From: Bythopirellula goksoeyrii
GTDB lineage: Bacteria > Planctomycetota > Planctomycetia > Pirellulales > Lacipirellulaceae
Direction: 5' to 3'
Assembly: GCF_008065115.1 (NCBI RefSeq)
Contig: NZ_CP042913.1
Coordinates: 656,338 to 720,337, forward strand
DNA: 64,000 bases
Shown here: positions 43,781 through 52,221 of the stretch, in pieces
Layout: each line of letters starts with the position of its first letter
How positions within the stretch are numbered: the stretch's first letter is position 1
Position numbers and translations under genes: made by a program
Notes under the pieces: model-generated
Databases searched by the model: none
What the model was told of the DNA's origin: nothing
Seen by the model: only the letters and a program-made list of their open reading frames with translations

Positions 43781-46219
43781 CTACCGTGAAGGCAGAAACT
43801 CATTGTCTTCTACGAGCTTGCTAATCTTGGACACCGCAATCTTGCGGCTTCGTTGCAGGCCATCCGGTCGATAGTCCTTGAGATTCTTGGTTCCCTTTAT
43901 TTCGTCCAGGTTATAAATGGCCAGGACTCGATAGTCGAGGTTAGGGTCTTCAAGCCAACGGATCAGTTGAATGATCGCGCCTTGTTTGACCTCTTCTCGA
44001 GTGGTTCCGATCTCTTCAGGGCTGAAGCCACGGACCATACGCATCAAATTTTCGCCGTCCTCCCGACCTCGCAGACGAATGAAGGTCTCGTGCAGTTGCT
44101 CAGCAACATGCGGACTTCGCGCCAGAGCCTGCCGCATGGCGTCGATGTGCGAGCGCCATGCAATACGTTGATCGCTGTCGCTAAGCGAATTGACAAAGGG
44201 TGCAAACTCGCCCACGAAGAGACTTGCTTCGGCGGATAGCGTCTTTACCTCGCGAGGTGCATTCTTCTCTTCGTTGAGTTCCTGGAGACGTAGGTCCACC
44301 GGACGCCCGATTACCAATTCCTCAGCAAAGCGATCCCGCGCCCGTCGTTCAAGATCAGTCATCGGTTCGCGGTCGATCCAACGCGGCAGGTCAAGAATGG
44401 GTGTAGGAGATTCATCCACATCGTTGACCGTCTTCCAGGTAGCTGGGGCACGAATAGTCTCGGTTGCGCCAGTCGAATCGGTCCATTCCACGCTGCCGCT
44501 GGTCAAATACCAATCTGCTTCAACCGGAGCGATGTCTACTTCGTAGTTGCTCCCGGGGACGAACACCCGATGGACATCCACGGCCAAACTCGCAGAACTA
44601 TCCAGATGAAACTCTCGTAGATCATCGCCAACTTTCAGCGAGATATCGCTCCCCTTCAACCCCGCATTGACGAGCAGCTTGCCGTAACTCATTTCCAGCA
44701 TCAAACGCTGATCGTCGCCCTTAGGGTTGAAGTCTTGTTCAGGAACAGTGACTTGCGTGCCGCCGGAGAGATAGGCATTGATATTTCCCAAGACGACGTG
44801 CGTGCGAAACTTTGGCAAGGATAAGAAGGTGGTATCCCCCGTGATCGCGGTGCGTGGCGGCAAGCGAATCCAGCCATCGTCAGCAGGGGCATACGCGAGC
44901 AAGACATCGTTGTTTCCGACGTAGGTGCCAATCTGCACTGGCCCGGTTGGTTCTGGAGGTACGGAGTCTTCCTCGCTGGCACCGGCTTCCTCTCCGCCTG
45001 GCAAGGGACCCAAGCCAAGGGGGTCGTCAAGTGTTCCAGTTCCAACGGCCATTTCTCCCTCGTCAAGATCTGTCAGCGAGTTTAAATCAGACTCCGTGCC
45101 GGGAGTTATCGGAGTCGAGTCGATTCCGATTGAACCTGACTCAATCTCATCAGGAATCAGCGGATTCGATTTGGTGGTGGCGAGCGAGTTCTCTTCTTGT
45201 ATGGGCTTGGGAGATTCGGTTTCAGTTGCAGGACTCAGCCCATCCTCCACCGATGTTGGCCCAGAAGTGGAGGCTTCAAACGAGGGGGCATCACCGGCCT
45301 CCTCAGGGGAAACATAATCTCCGTATCGACCATCGCCAGATGCAGGGGTTTCGGCAGTAGTGTCGGAGTCAGGTGTTGCCGCATGAGGGGGAGCTTCGGC
45401 AACAGGTGCCGGAGTTGAGACCGAGTCTCCCACGGAAATGTCCAGATCCATATGCTCTGGATCTACTGCGGAAGCCACACTTTCGGGTACCTTTGTATCT
45501 CGCATCGATTCCGAAATCACAAAAGCAGTCAAACCGCCCAAAATGGCGAGCACTACGGCGGTTGCCATCATGTGACGCCGCCGCTTACCCTTGGCTGCTA
45601 CGCGCAGATAATCTGGCAAGATATCGTCGTCGACATCATCGGTTTGCACAATCGAAGAGGGGACGACGACCGGAGCGGCTTGATCGGTTTCCACAAGTTC
45701 GACTTGCTCTGGCACGACCGGCGCGGCCACGGTAATCGGTTCCATTTGAGCCACCGGCGCATGGGATGGCTCGATACGCAGCTTTTGACCGGTTCCCATT
45801 CGCTCAGGTAATTCATACATCCGGCGTCGCTGGGAGGGATCGATCTCAGCCGGCTCGCCCAGAACCATGGTCAAAATATGATGACAAGAAGTTACCTCTG
45901 CCAGATGCATGTCGGCAGTGGTGCCCGTGTCTAAGCAGCACCGCTCGAATTCGGCTACGCGCTCAGGAGGGAGGGTGTTGTCCAGGTACTCCGCCACCGC
46001 ATTTGCGTCAGCAGCCGGGTCGCCATCCAACACGTCGTCGGATTCATCGGCCAGCACCTCGGGGGCTCCCAGCCGCAATCGCCGCACGGTATCCCGCGAT
46101 CGATGAATCAGCTCCGCCGCGAAATCACTGGCTTCGATCTTTTTCCCCAAATCTTCGTGATCAGCCGGCTCCAGGATATCGTCCATGTAAGCCAGCATGG
46201 TGCGGAGGGTAAGTCGCAT
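43781..46219 (-). CDS. Membrane-anchored FecR-like protein
   Basis: 812 residues from ATG at 46219, with GAGG 7 bases upstream. N-terminal cytoplasmic part (about 1-205) begins LRTMLAYMDDILEPADHEDL, resembling a planctomycete module found next to anti-sigma-like regions. One membrane helix (MMATAVVLAILGGLTAFVIS, about 215-235). Long Ser/Glu/Pro/Thr-rich linker (about 240-420). Then a FecR-like beta domain (TYVGNNDVLLAYAPADDG, LVNAGLKGSDISLKVGDDLR, WYLTSGSVEWTD) and a helical C-terminus of about 200 residues (ASLFVGEFAPFVNSLSDSDQ). Probably a signalling or envelope protein; the ligand is unknown. Confidence 0.7.
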   Translation of the reverse strand: MRLTLRTMLAYMDDILEPADHEDLGKKIEASDFAAELIHRSRDTVRRLRLGAPEVLADESDDVLDGDPAADANAVAEYLDNTLPPERVAEFERCCLDTGTTADMHLAEVTSCHHILTMVLGEPAEIDPSQRRRMYELPERMGTGQKLRIEPSHAPVAQMEPITVAAPVVPEQVELVETDQAAPVVVPSSIVQTDDVDDDILPDYLRVAAKGKRRRHMMATAVVLAILGGLTAFVISESMRDTKVPESVASAVDPEHMDLDISVGDSVSTPAPVAEAPPHAATPDSDTTAETPASGDGRYGDYVSPEEAGDAPSFEASTSGPTSVEDGLSPATETESPKPIQEENSLATTKSNPLIPDEIESGSIGIDSTPITPGTESDLNSLTDLDEGEMAVGTGTLDDPLGLGPLPGGEEAGASEEDSVPPEPTGPVQIGTYVGNNDVLLAYAPADDGWIRLPPRTAITGDTTFLSLPKFRTHVVLGNINAYLSGGTQVTVPEQDFNPKGDDQRLMLEMSYGKLLVNAGLKGSDISLKVGDDLREFHLDSSASLAVDVHRVFVPGSNYEVDIAPVEADWYLTSGSVEWTDSTGATETIRAPATWKTVNDVDESPTPILDLPRWIDREPMTDLERRARDRFAEELVIGRPVDLRLQELNEEKNAPREVKTLSAEASLFVGEFAPFVNSLSDSDQRIAWRSHIDAMRQALARSPHVAEQLHETFIRLRGREDGENLMRMVRGFSPEEIGTTREEVKQGAIIQLIRWLEDPNLDYRVLAIYNLDEIKGTKNLKDYRPDGLQRSRKIAVSKISKLVEDNEFLPSR

Positions 46220-46335
46220 GGGAACCTCTGTTTTTGATATGAGCGCGAAGAATTGCGGAAATTCCGCTTCCACAGATAATAGTGGCGCAGAGGAGGCCAT
46301 TTCGTGCAAGAAAAGCTGAAATTCGCGAAAAAAAG

Positions 46336-46596
46336 CTATCCGGGTACTGAATTCCGCCGGATTGCGCTCCCCGGAAAGGCCAACAGCACAAATACCGAGG
46401 CCCCCAATTCAAACCCCGCGACCAGAAAAGGATGCAGCGAGGGAAGCGACGGGCTCATCTCAGTGATGACAGAGGCCGGTTCCCAGCCATCCACAGTGCG
46501 GACCCACTTCGGCAAGGTGGCCCGCTCGGCATGCGCGTGTTCCAGATGGCTTGCCGCATAGCTGAGCGTTGCCACGGCACAGATGGTAAACAACAT
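46336..46596 (-). CDS. Small membrane protein with C-terminal helix
   Basis: 86 residues from ATG at 46596 (a GTG three codons upstream is an option). MLFTICAVATLSYAASHLEH is a signal/anchor helix, WVRTVDGWE a conserved-looking motif, and GFELGASVFVLLAFPG a second hydrophobic stretch. RTVDGWE-type small proteins are, from memory, a planctomycete family of unknown function. Confidence 0.5.
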   Translation of the reverse strand: MLFTICAVATLSYAASHLEHAHAERATLPKWVRTVDGWEPASVITEMSPSLPSLHPFLVAGFELGASVFVLLAFPGSAIRRNSVPG

Positions 46597-46876
46597 TCGC
46601 AGCACGATTTGGGTGTCTCCGACCGTTCCAGAAAAGAATCGAGGGAGGCACGCCGGTGCCAGACCCTGCGAAAGAGACATTCGCAAGGCGTGTTCCGCGA
46701 GAGTGGAAAACAGGAAAAGTGCCTAGTTCCTCGGCGTTTGTGAGAAAAAGTGCTACATCAGCACGGGGGAGTGTTGCAGAAAGTCAACAGGCGTGTTGCG
46801 GTGGGGCAACGTGCAGGAGCGGCTTCGTTGTCCGTAGTATCCCGTTGCGGAAGCAAGGGGACAAAGATCGGTTGTG

Positions 46877-47236
46877 TCATCCATACAGCCACAGCCAAAC
46901 CATGCACGAAACAAAGTATGGAGACGCGAAAAGCCCTACAAGCAAGATTAGCGTGAGCGCCCCTCGCCATCCACGCGACCAGAAGCAATACCAAGGTATA
47001 GCGAAGGGAAGCGAGAGATAGCAGATAAAACCGAAATCATAACATGGAATGCCAGTTCGGCGTCGTGCATCAGCAACAATCCAGAGTGCCAACAATAGCC
47101 CCCAATCAAACGTTACGATAACTTCGAACTCAGGAGACGGAATACTTCCAGCAATAAGATACGTAATCAGCAACACTGCCAGTGAAATAGAAAACAGAAC
47201 CAGCGGCGTGAGGGGATGAAAGATGAGCTGACGCAT
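46877..47236 (-). CDS. Small multi-pass membrane protein
   Basis: 119 residues from ATG at 47236. Three hydrophobic segments: about 6-28 (FHPLTPLVLFSISLAVLLIT), 37-54, 70-90, plus a strongly hydrophobic C-terminus ending CMVWLWLYG. Function not recognised. Follows the 47272-47544 gene by 35 bp on the same strand. Confidence 0.5.
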   Translation of the reverse strand: MRQLIFHPLTPLVLFSISLAVLLITYLIAGSIPSPEFEVIVTFDWGLLLALWIVADARRRTGIPCYDFGFICYLSLPFAIPWYCFWSRGWRGALTLILLVGLFASPYFVSCMVWLWLYG

Positions 47237-47271
47237 GGAATGACTCCGTACCAAGTGCGTGCATTCCCAAT

Positions 47272-47544
47272 TCAAGAACTTGTCATCGGAGCCAGACAAT
47301 CAGGCTCCACTGTTATCTCGCGCACCTGCCAACCCTCCCCCTGAACCTCAGCCACAGCGCTACGGAGAGCATCATCTCTACGGAGAGCATCATCTAACGA
47401 ATCGGCTTCACGATCAAAATGAATCAGCGTTTTCCCTCCGCTTCCAGCGACGGATGCATCATCGCACTTACCATAGAATGCGTTGATTGCGTCATTGTCA
47501 TTGACAAACGGGTCGATTTTAAAGGTGAACCCAAATATCCTCAT
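47272..47544 (-). CDS. Small hypothetical protein with in-frame tandem duplication
   Basis: 90 residues; MRIFGFTFKIDPFVNDND, then CDDASVAGSGGKTLIHFDRE and EVQGEGWQVREITVEPD. The arrangement (beta-rich start, acidic CDDA motif, FxREA, terminal VEP) resembles a family of short proteins often paired with HTH genes, remembered rather than searched. An exact 18-bp tandem repeat duplicates six residues (DDALRRDDALRS). Function unknown. Confidence 0.5.
   Translation of the reverse strand: MRIFGFTFKIDPFVNDNDAINAFYGKCDDASVAGSGGKTLIHFDREADSLDDALRRDDALRSAVAEVQGEGWQVREITVEPDCLAPMTSS
47360..47395. repeat. Tandem 18-bp repeat, two copies
   Basis: CTACGGAGAGCATCATCT appears twice head-to-tail (47360-47377 and 47378-47395) inside the small hypothetical gene, in frame. 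Confidence 0.9.
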
Positions 47545-47909
47545 CGAGATTCTATCATCGCAGAGTTCTTAAGACTTTTCCGTCTATGGATTACTCCATT
47601 ATTGCAGAGTTGACTTGAGTTGACTTGAGTTGACCAGCAAATCTCTGTCATTTTGAAAATGTCAGAAGACTCTCGACCAACATTTGCCGCAGCAAAGGGC
47701 GTTCCAATAAAGCTCTCCCCGCACCTCTTTCCCCCTCCAACTAATCGTCATCGTTACCCCACTCAAAAATTCGCGCCTTACCCACGATGTATCTTCGAGT
47801 TACGTTCCAATTTGAAAAATTTATTTTGCGTCGCGCAGTTTTGAGAGTAAAATCAATTAGCTTCTCATTTTTCTAATCAATTACTTTTTGGCCCGAGTCA
47901 TAACTCCCC
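47545..47909. other. Divergent intergenic region, 365 bp
   Basis: No gene. Includes the tandem 10-bp repeats at 47607-47634. AT-rich stretch before the TPR gene likely holds its promoter. Confidence 0.5.
47607..47634. repeat. Tandem 10-bp repeat
   Basis: GAGTTGACTT twice followed by GAGTTGAC, about 2.8 copies. Confidence 0.85.
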
Positions 47910-48431
47910 ATGACTACCTATTTGCTTCGAGAACGTTTGCTGCGCACCCGCCGAGAGGCGGAAGGTTACCTGGAACTAGGTATGCCTGAGCACGCACTCC
48001 ATTCGCTCCAACGCCGCGGCAAGGTTGTTCATGCCGATGCCCGTGGTTGCTACTTGCTCGGTGAATCCTTGCGAGAGTTACGCCGCTATCGCGAAGCAAT
48101 ATTTCCTTTGAAGCGATCGTTGGAGCTGATCCCTGACGACATTCATGTGTGGATGGCACTTGGTTGGTGCTACAAACGAACCGGCGACGTAGCCCGAGCG
48201 ATTGATGCATTAGAACAAGCCGTCGAAATCGAGCCTGGTGAAGCGATCCTGCACTACAACTTGGCCTGCTACTGGAGCTTGGTCCGCGATCGTCGCCAAT
48301 CGCTACGTTGCCTGTCCCGTGCATTAAACATCGACGGCAACTTCCGCGACTTTATTGCCTCCGAATCTGATTTCGATCCGCTCCGCAATGATCCGCTGTT
48401 TAAGAATATTGCGGGAGTGGGGGAATTCTAG
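47910..48431 (+). CDS. Tetratricopeptide repeat protein
   Basis: 173 residues. TPR motifs: ARGCYLLGESLRELRRYREA, DDIHVWMALGWCYKRTGDVA, and EAILHYNLACYWSLVRDRRQ (each with W/G/Y/A/P-type signature positions), plus an N-terminal helix pair LRTRREAEGYLELGMPEHAL. TPR domains mediate protein-protein contacts; the partner is unknown. The C-terminus DPLRNDPLFKNI is typical of small planctomycete TPR proteins, from memory. Confidence 0.85.
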   Translation: MTTYLLRERLLRTRREAEGYLELGMPEHALHSLQRRGKVVHADARGCYLLGESLRELRRYREAIFPLKRSLELIPDDIHVWMALGWCYKRTGDVARAIDALEQAVEIEPGEAILHYNLACYWSLVRDRRQSLRCLSRALNIDGNFRDFIASESDFDPLRNDPLFKNIAGVGEF

Positions 48432-48675
48432 TTTCTACTACTGCAAGTTTGGCCACGCATCCAGAATTTCGAAGAAAGAAATTCGCCGAGGATAATCGCG
48501 GATCTAGCGGTGATGCGCAGGTCATTCAAATTGCCAATATCTTTTGAGATCTGCCCCTCATCCGCCCAACCAGCGTTCATCGCTGTGGCCTGATTGAAGT
48601 ATATTCCGCTTTGACGCAACGAAGTCTTTTGCGATAATGGAGGAATACCGCCACACTCTTCACAAAGGGTTTCTC

Positions 48676-49293
48676 ATGAGCGTTGCCGACATTCCTTCGC
48701 CTCCCACGCACATCGGTCCCGAATCCAACGGGATGATGATGACTTCGGACGAGTACGACTCGATTCGGGAATGGGATGAATCTTATCGTTACGAACTTGT
48801 TCACGGAGTGTTGATCGTGAGTCCTCCTGCCGACCCAGGCCAGCGAAGTCCAAACAATTATCTTGGATACATGATTGTCACCTATCAAGAAAATCATCCC
48901 AATGGTTCGGTCGTGGACGATACAATGGATGAACAAGAGATTCGAATCGGCGAGAATCGCCGCCGAGCGGATCGAGCGATTTGGCTGGGGCTGGGTCGCT
49001 CCGTGCATCCACTCAACGATGTCCCAGCGGTCGCCATTGAATTTGTCTCGCGTACCAGCCGGGACCGCCATCGAGACTACGTGGTCAAACGCGGTGAGTA
49101 TGCTGAGGCGGGCGTCAAGGAGTATTGGGTGATCGACCGCTTCCGCCGCGTGATGACGGTGTTTCGCGGCATGGACGAAGAGATCGTCGTCAAGGAGGGG
49201 GGTGTCTACGAAACGCCGCTCATGCCAGGCTTCGAACTGGCACTGGATCGTCTGCTCTCCAAAGCGGACGAATACAAGTTGGAAGACGAGTAA
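48676..49293 (+). CDS. Uma2-family endonuclease-like protein
   Basis: 205 residues from ATG at 48676. Uma2/DUF820 PD-(D/E)XK fold: YRYELVHGVLIVSPPADPGQ (start of core), NRRRADRAIWLG (catalytic Asp region), VAIEFVSRTSRDRHRDYVVK (E/xK region) and EYAEAGVKEYWVIDRF. These proteins are very common in planctomycetes and cyanobacteria and their targets are unknown. Monocistronic. Confidence 0.85.
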   Translation: MSVADIPSPPTHIGPESNGMMMTSDEYDSIREWDESYRYELVHGVLIVSPPADPGQRSPNNYLGYMIVTYQENHPNGSVVDDTMDEQEIRIGENRRRADRAIWLGLGRSVHPLNDVPAVAIEFVSRTSRDRHRDYVVKRGEYAEAGVKEYWVIDRFRRVMTVFRGMDEEIVVKEGGVYETPLMPGFELALDRLLSKADEYKLEDE

Positions 49294-49302
49294 GGAAGTT
49301 CC

Positions 49303-49375
49303 GTCTTTCCCCGCGCAGGCGGGAATGTTGGTCGGCAACGGTATGAAACTGGATTCCCGCCAGCGCGGGAATGAC
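49303..49375. repeat. Inverted repeat of the TTCCCGC-GCGGGAA type
   Basis: Arms GTCTTTCCCCGCGCAGGCGG (then GAATG) and GGATTCCCGCCAGCGCGGGA (then ATGAC) are near complements. Sits between two convergent genes. Confidence 0.7.
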
Positions 49376-49379
49376 TTGT

Positions 49380-51314
49380 TCACTTACTCGTCGCTTCGTG
49401 AACAAAATCCACCAGATACCGCACATTGTCTACGGGCGTCTGTGGCATCACGCCGTGGCCCAGATTAAAGATGTGGCCCGGGCGATTTCCGGCGGCTTGC
49501 AGGACGTCTTCCGCACGAGAACGAATCGTATCGCGGTCGGCCATCAACACCAGCGGGTCAAGGTTGCCCTGTACGGCATGATCGTAGCCGACAGTCTGCC
49601 ACGCCTCGGCCAGATCGATGCGCCAATCAACACCGATCACGTCCCCCCCCGCTTCGGCCATCAGGGGTAATAGCGCCGGATTACCCGTGGCGAAATGAAT
49701 CAGTGGTGCGGCAGGAGCAAGTCCCTCGACGATGGATTGAATATGTGGCATCACAAACGTTCGATAATCTGCAGGTGACAAGCAACCAACCCAACTATCA
49801 AATAACTGCACCGCTTGCGCCCCGGCGGCGATCTGGGCGTTGAGATACAGCACGATCGACCGCGAGAGGCGCTGCATTAAATCATGCCAGGCCTCGCTCT
49901 CGCGGTACATGAGTGTCTTGGTATGCAGAAAACTGCGGCTGCCACCTCCTTCAATGGCGTAACTAGCCAACGTGAATGGTGCCCCCGCGAAACCGATCAC
50001 GGGAATCTCCTCAGGCAAGTCGCGGCGGGTGTGGGCAACCGTTTCCATCACAAATCCCAGCGAATCGACATTTTCAAGTTCCACCACGCGATCAACGTCC
50101 GTGGCCTCACGGACCGGATTGTCGATCTTCGGACCATCGCCGGCGGTGAATTCGAGTTCCATCCCCATCGGTTCGAGGATCGGCAGCAGGTCAGAGAAAA
50201 TGATCGCGGCATCCACTCCCAGTCGCTCTACTGCGGTACACATCACCTCGCTGCAGAGCGCTGGATTTTTGCACAATTCCAGAAAGCTCATCTTCGCACG
50301 AACCGCACGATACTCTTCCATGTAGCGTCCTGCCTGTCGCATCAACCAGATCGGCGTATGCGGCACGGGTTCGCGGCGGCAGGCTTTCATAAACGGACTA
50401 TTGTACCAGGCCGGAGTTTTTCCCTCGGTAGCTGGAGGGGTTGATAAAGCAACGAGCTTGTCGAAGACGGTTCGCTTGCGCACGACGAGCGAACTGGCAA
50501 CTGCCGCTAGTTCGCTAACAAGCTGTCCCATCTTGCCGTGGGATGGCTCGAAGTCCACTGCGATCGAAAGCTTGCGCAGCATTTCGCTGGTGGTCGGGCC
50601 GATCGAAGCAACCAGAGTGCGCCGCAAACCTTGATGAAGTTCGCTTGCGAGTTGTAGGTTCTCGGCAACTTTTACCAGATGGATTGCTTGCTGCGCTGAA
50701 GTAAACAAGCAGGCATCAACCTCTCCAGCAGCGATTCGACGAACGTTCTCTTCCAAAGGACCGAGATCCTCCGGGAGCGCCCATCGATAGACTTGCACTG
50801 GTACAACGCGCGCCCCGCGGGCTTCAAGTCCGGCGATCAAACTTACGTTTGGCACGCCATACTCTTGCACGGCGACGACCAAATTGGTGACTGGTAGATG
50901 GGCATCCAGGGTTGCTAGCACTTCTCGCCAGGTGTTGGGTTCGGGGACCTGAAGTGTCGGAGTGATGCCAAGTTCTCGTAACACTGCGAGCGGTTTTGGT
51001 CCACGTACAATCGTTTTGACGTCAGATAGCGCATCGAGAAATCGCTGCCGCTCGACATGCCGCTCGAGAGCATCAAGCATTTGCCGAATACCCACGCCGG
51101 TGAGAAACAAGACCGCATCGATTTGTCCCGTAATGAGATGGTTGGCAAAATCAACTACGGGCCTTTGCTCGTCCACCGCCACTTCCCGCAACGAGGGACT
51201 CACCAGGGGAATACCGTTTCTTTTCTTGATCAACTGCATCATTTCAGCGGCGCGACGGCTCTCCAGTGCAACAATATTCAACTGAGAAAAATCTTTGGGC
51301 GGGTCACTGATCAT
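49380..51314 (-). CDS. HemD-HemE fusion: uroporphyrinogen-III synthase and uroporphyrinogen decarboxylase
   Basis: 644 residues from ATG at 51314; no clear SD. Residues about 1-265 form HemD: LNIVALESRRAAEMMQLI, DAVLFLTGVGIRQMLD, VAVQEYGVPNVSLIAGLEAR, ACLFTSAQQAIHLV and VASIGPTTSEMLR match uroporphyrinogen-III synthase. A linker (about 265-300) leads to full-length HemE: PIWLMRQAGRYMEEYR, IIFSDLLPILEPMGMELEF, FAGAPFTLASYAIEGG, VQLFDSWVGCLSPADY, HFATGN and FNLGHGVMPQTPVDNV. Both catalyse consecutive cytoplasmic haem-synthesis steps (ring closure, then decarboxylation of four acetates). No other haem gene is adjacent. Confidence 0.9.
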   Translation of the reverse strand: MISDPPKDFSQLNIVALESRRAAEMMQLIKKRNGIPLVSPSLREVAVDEQRPVVDFANHLITGQIDAVLFLTGVGIRQMLDALERHVERQRFLDALSDVKTIVRGPKPLAVLRELGITPTLQVPEPNTWREVLATLDAHLPVTNLVVAVQEYGVPNVSLIAGLEARGARVVPVQVYRWALPEDLGPLEENVRRIAAGEVDACLFTSAQQAIHLVKVAENLQLASELHQGLRRTLVASIGPTTSEMLRKLSIAVDFEPSHGKMGQLVSELAAVASSLVVRKRTVFDKLVALSTPPATEGKTPAWYNSPFMKACRREPVPHTPIWLMRQAGRYMEEYRAVRAKMSFLELCKNPALCSEVMCTAVERLGVDAAIIFSDLLPILEPMGMELEFTAGDGPKIDNPVREATDVDRVVELENVDSLGFVMETVAHTRRDLPEEIPVIGFAGAPFTLASYAIEGGGSRSFLHTKTLMYRESEAWHDLMQRLSRSIVLYLNAQIAAGAQAVQLFDSWVGCLSPADYRTFVMPHIQSIVEGLAPAAPLIHFATGNPALLPLMAEAGGDVIGVDWRIDLAEAWQTVGYDHAVQGNLDPLVLMADRDTIRSRAEDVLQAAGNRPGHIFNLGHGVMPQTPVDNVRYLVDFVHEATSK

Positions 51315-51669
51315 AATGGTGAGAACAATTTCTTTTGGAGAGTGGGCAAACAACAAAATGTGGGCGGCAACGTTTGGCGGTGTCCGTACAACCTCCAGAT
51401 TATCGCATATTCCTCGGCATTATCACACGGATCAAAAAGACGGATTTTTATTACGGAAAAGTAGAGTACATCTCTTGTGGTATGAATGCAGAAGTTCTCT
51501 AGGGTGGGTAGAAAGTTTGCGACAAACCCCGAGAAAGTTCTTGCTGGCAGAAGCAAGAGCTTCAACTCTGTCAAGTACTTTGTAGTCAACTTGTGGTGGT
51601 GGATAAGCGCAGTCAAAAAATAAAAAAATTTGATGCGAATACGTTGCTTGACATTTTCGCGCAAGTTCG

Positions 51670-52032
51670 CAACATTAGTTTTCGGTTAAGAGATGTTTTG
51701 TTGGATTTAGGACATAGAGTTAAGTTTGCATTCAACTGAATAGACCGTGGGTTACCTTGTGGTCTGTTTGTCTTGTTAGTTTTGTTAGGAACTCAATCGC
51801 CCAAGTGATAAACGCGGCGCGTTTGGGGGGCAGTTTTCTTTAAGTGGTATGTATATGTGTGCCGGTGCGCGCAGTTTACTTGTTCCCCCGTCCGTACTGA
51901 ACCAGGAACTTTGATCGGTTTCAATCGAACAGCGAGTTTGAAATATGTGTTGGTAAATCCGGGGGGCGACGACTGACTGGATCGACAGTCGACGAACGCA
52001 GTTCGTGATTCGGAGGTCCTCCCCGATTTTTT
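51670..52032 (+). ncRNA. Candidate structured RNA upstream of folK
   Basis: Plus-strand unit from about the promoter-like TTGACA (near 51647) to a T-run. Hairpins: AGACC..GGTCT near 51746, CGACTG (51970-51975)/CAGTCG (51986-51991), ACGAAC-GCA-GTTCGT (51992-52006), and TCGG..CCGA (52010-52026) followed by TTTTTT. I find no tmRNA, RNase P RNA or SRP RNA signature. Start position is a guess. Confidence 0.35.
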
Positions 52033-52052
52033 GTTTGCACGGACGCGAGATC

Positions 52053-52083
52053 AAGGGCCTGGGATGTTTTGTCCCAGGCCCTT
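52053..52083. terminator. Perfect 12-bp hairpin
   Basis: AAGGGCCTGGGA (52053-52064), TGTTTTG loop, TCCCAGGCCCTT (52072-52083), then GTTCTTT. Very stable; likely blocks transcription entering the folK region or terminates the RNA candidate upstream. Confidence 0.65.
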
Positions 52084-52108
52084 GTTCTTTGGTAGCGGAT
52101 ATGCTCTT

Positions 52109-52197
52109 GTAGGCCGGAACGAGCGGTAGCGCTGTTCCGGCAGGAAGACTTGCTCGGCGTCGCTTGCCGGAACTGGGTACGGCTTGTTTCGGCCTAC
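52109..52197. repeat. Dispersed inverted repeat (GTAGGCCGGAAC type)
   Basis: GTAGGCCGGAACGAGCGG at the left and GGCTTGTTTCGGCCTAC at the right, with inner copies GTTCCGGCA and TGCCGGAAC. Resembles REP/BIME-like elements; ends 25 bp before folK. Confidence 0.65.
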
Positions 52198-52221
52198 TTG
52201 ATACTTTTCGAGTAAACTCTC

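Larger units (their letters stand above)
51315..52221. other. 907-bp gene-free region with candidate RNA
   Basis: AT-rich left part, a promoter-like TTGACA near 51647, then structured sequence ending at a T-run (52027-52032), a perfect 12-bp hairpin (52053-52083) and a dispersed inverted repeat (52109-52197). No believable protein frame. Confidence 0.6.

Noticed and set aside
48428-48619. 63-codon minus-strand frame after the TPR gene
   Set aside because: No ribosome site or recognised family; cannot be supported.
48577-49383. Minus-strand frame opposite Uma2 gene
   Set aside because: Antisense of Uma2 and of the inverted repeat, which gives the well-known false FPRWRES/IPACAGKD peptide.
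51650-52035. tmRNA or RNase P RNA
   Set aside because: Searched by eye for the tRNA-like T-arm (GGTTCRA), the 3' CCA end and the GAGGAAAGTCC element; none present on either strand.
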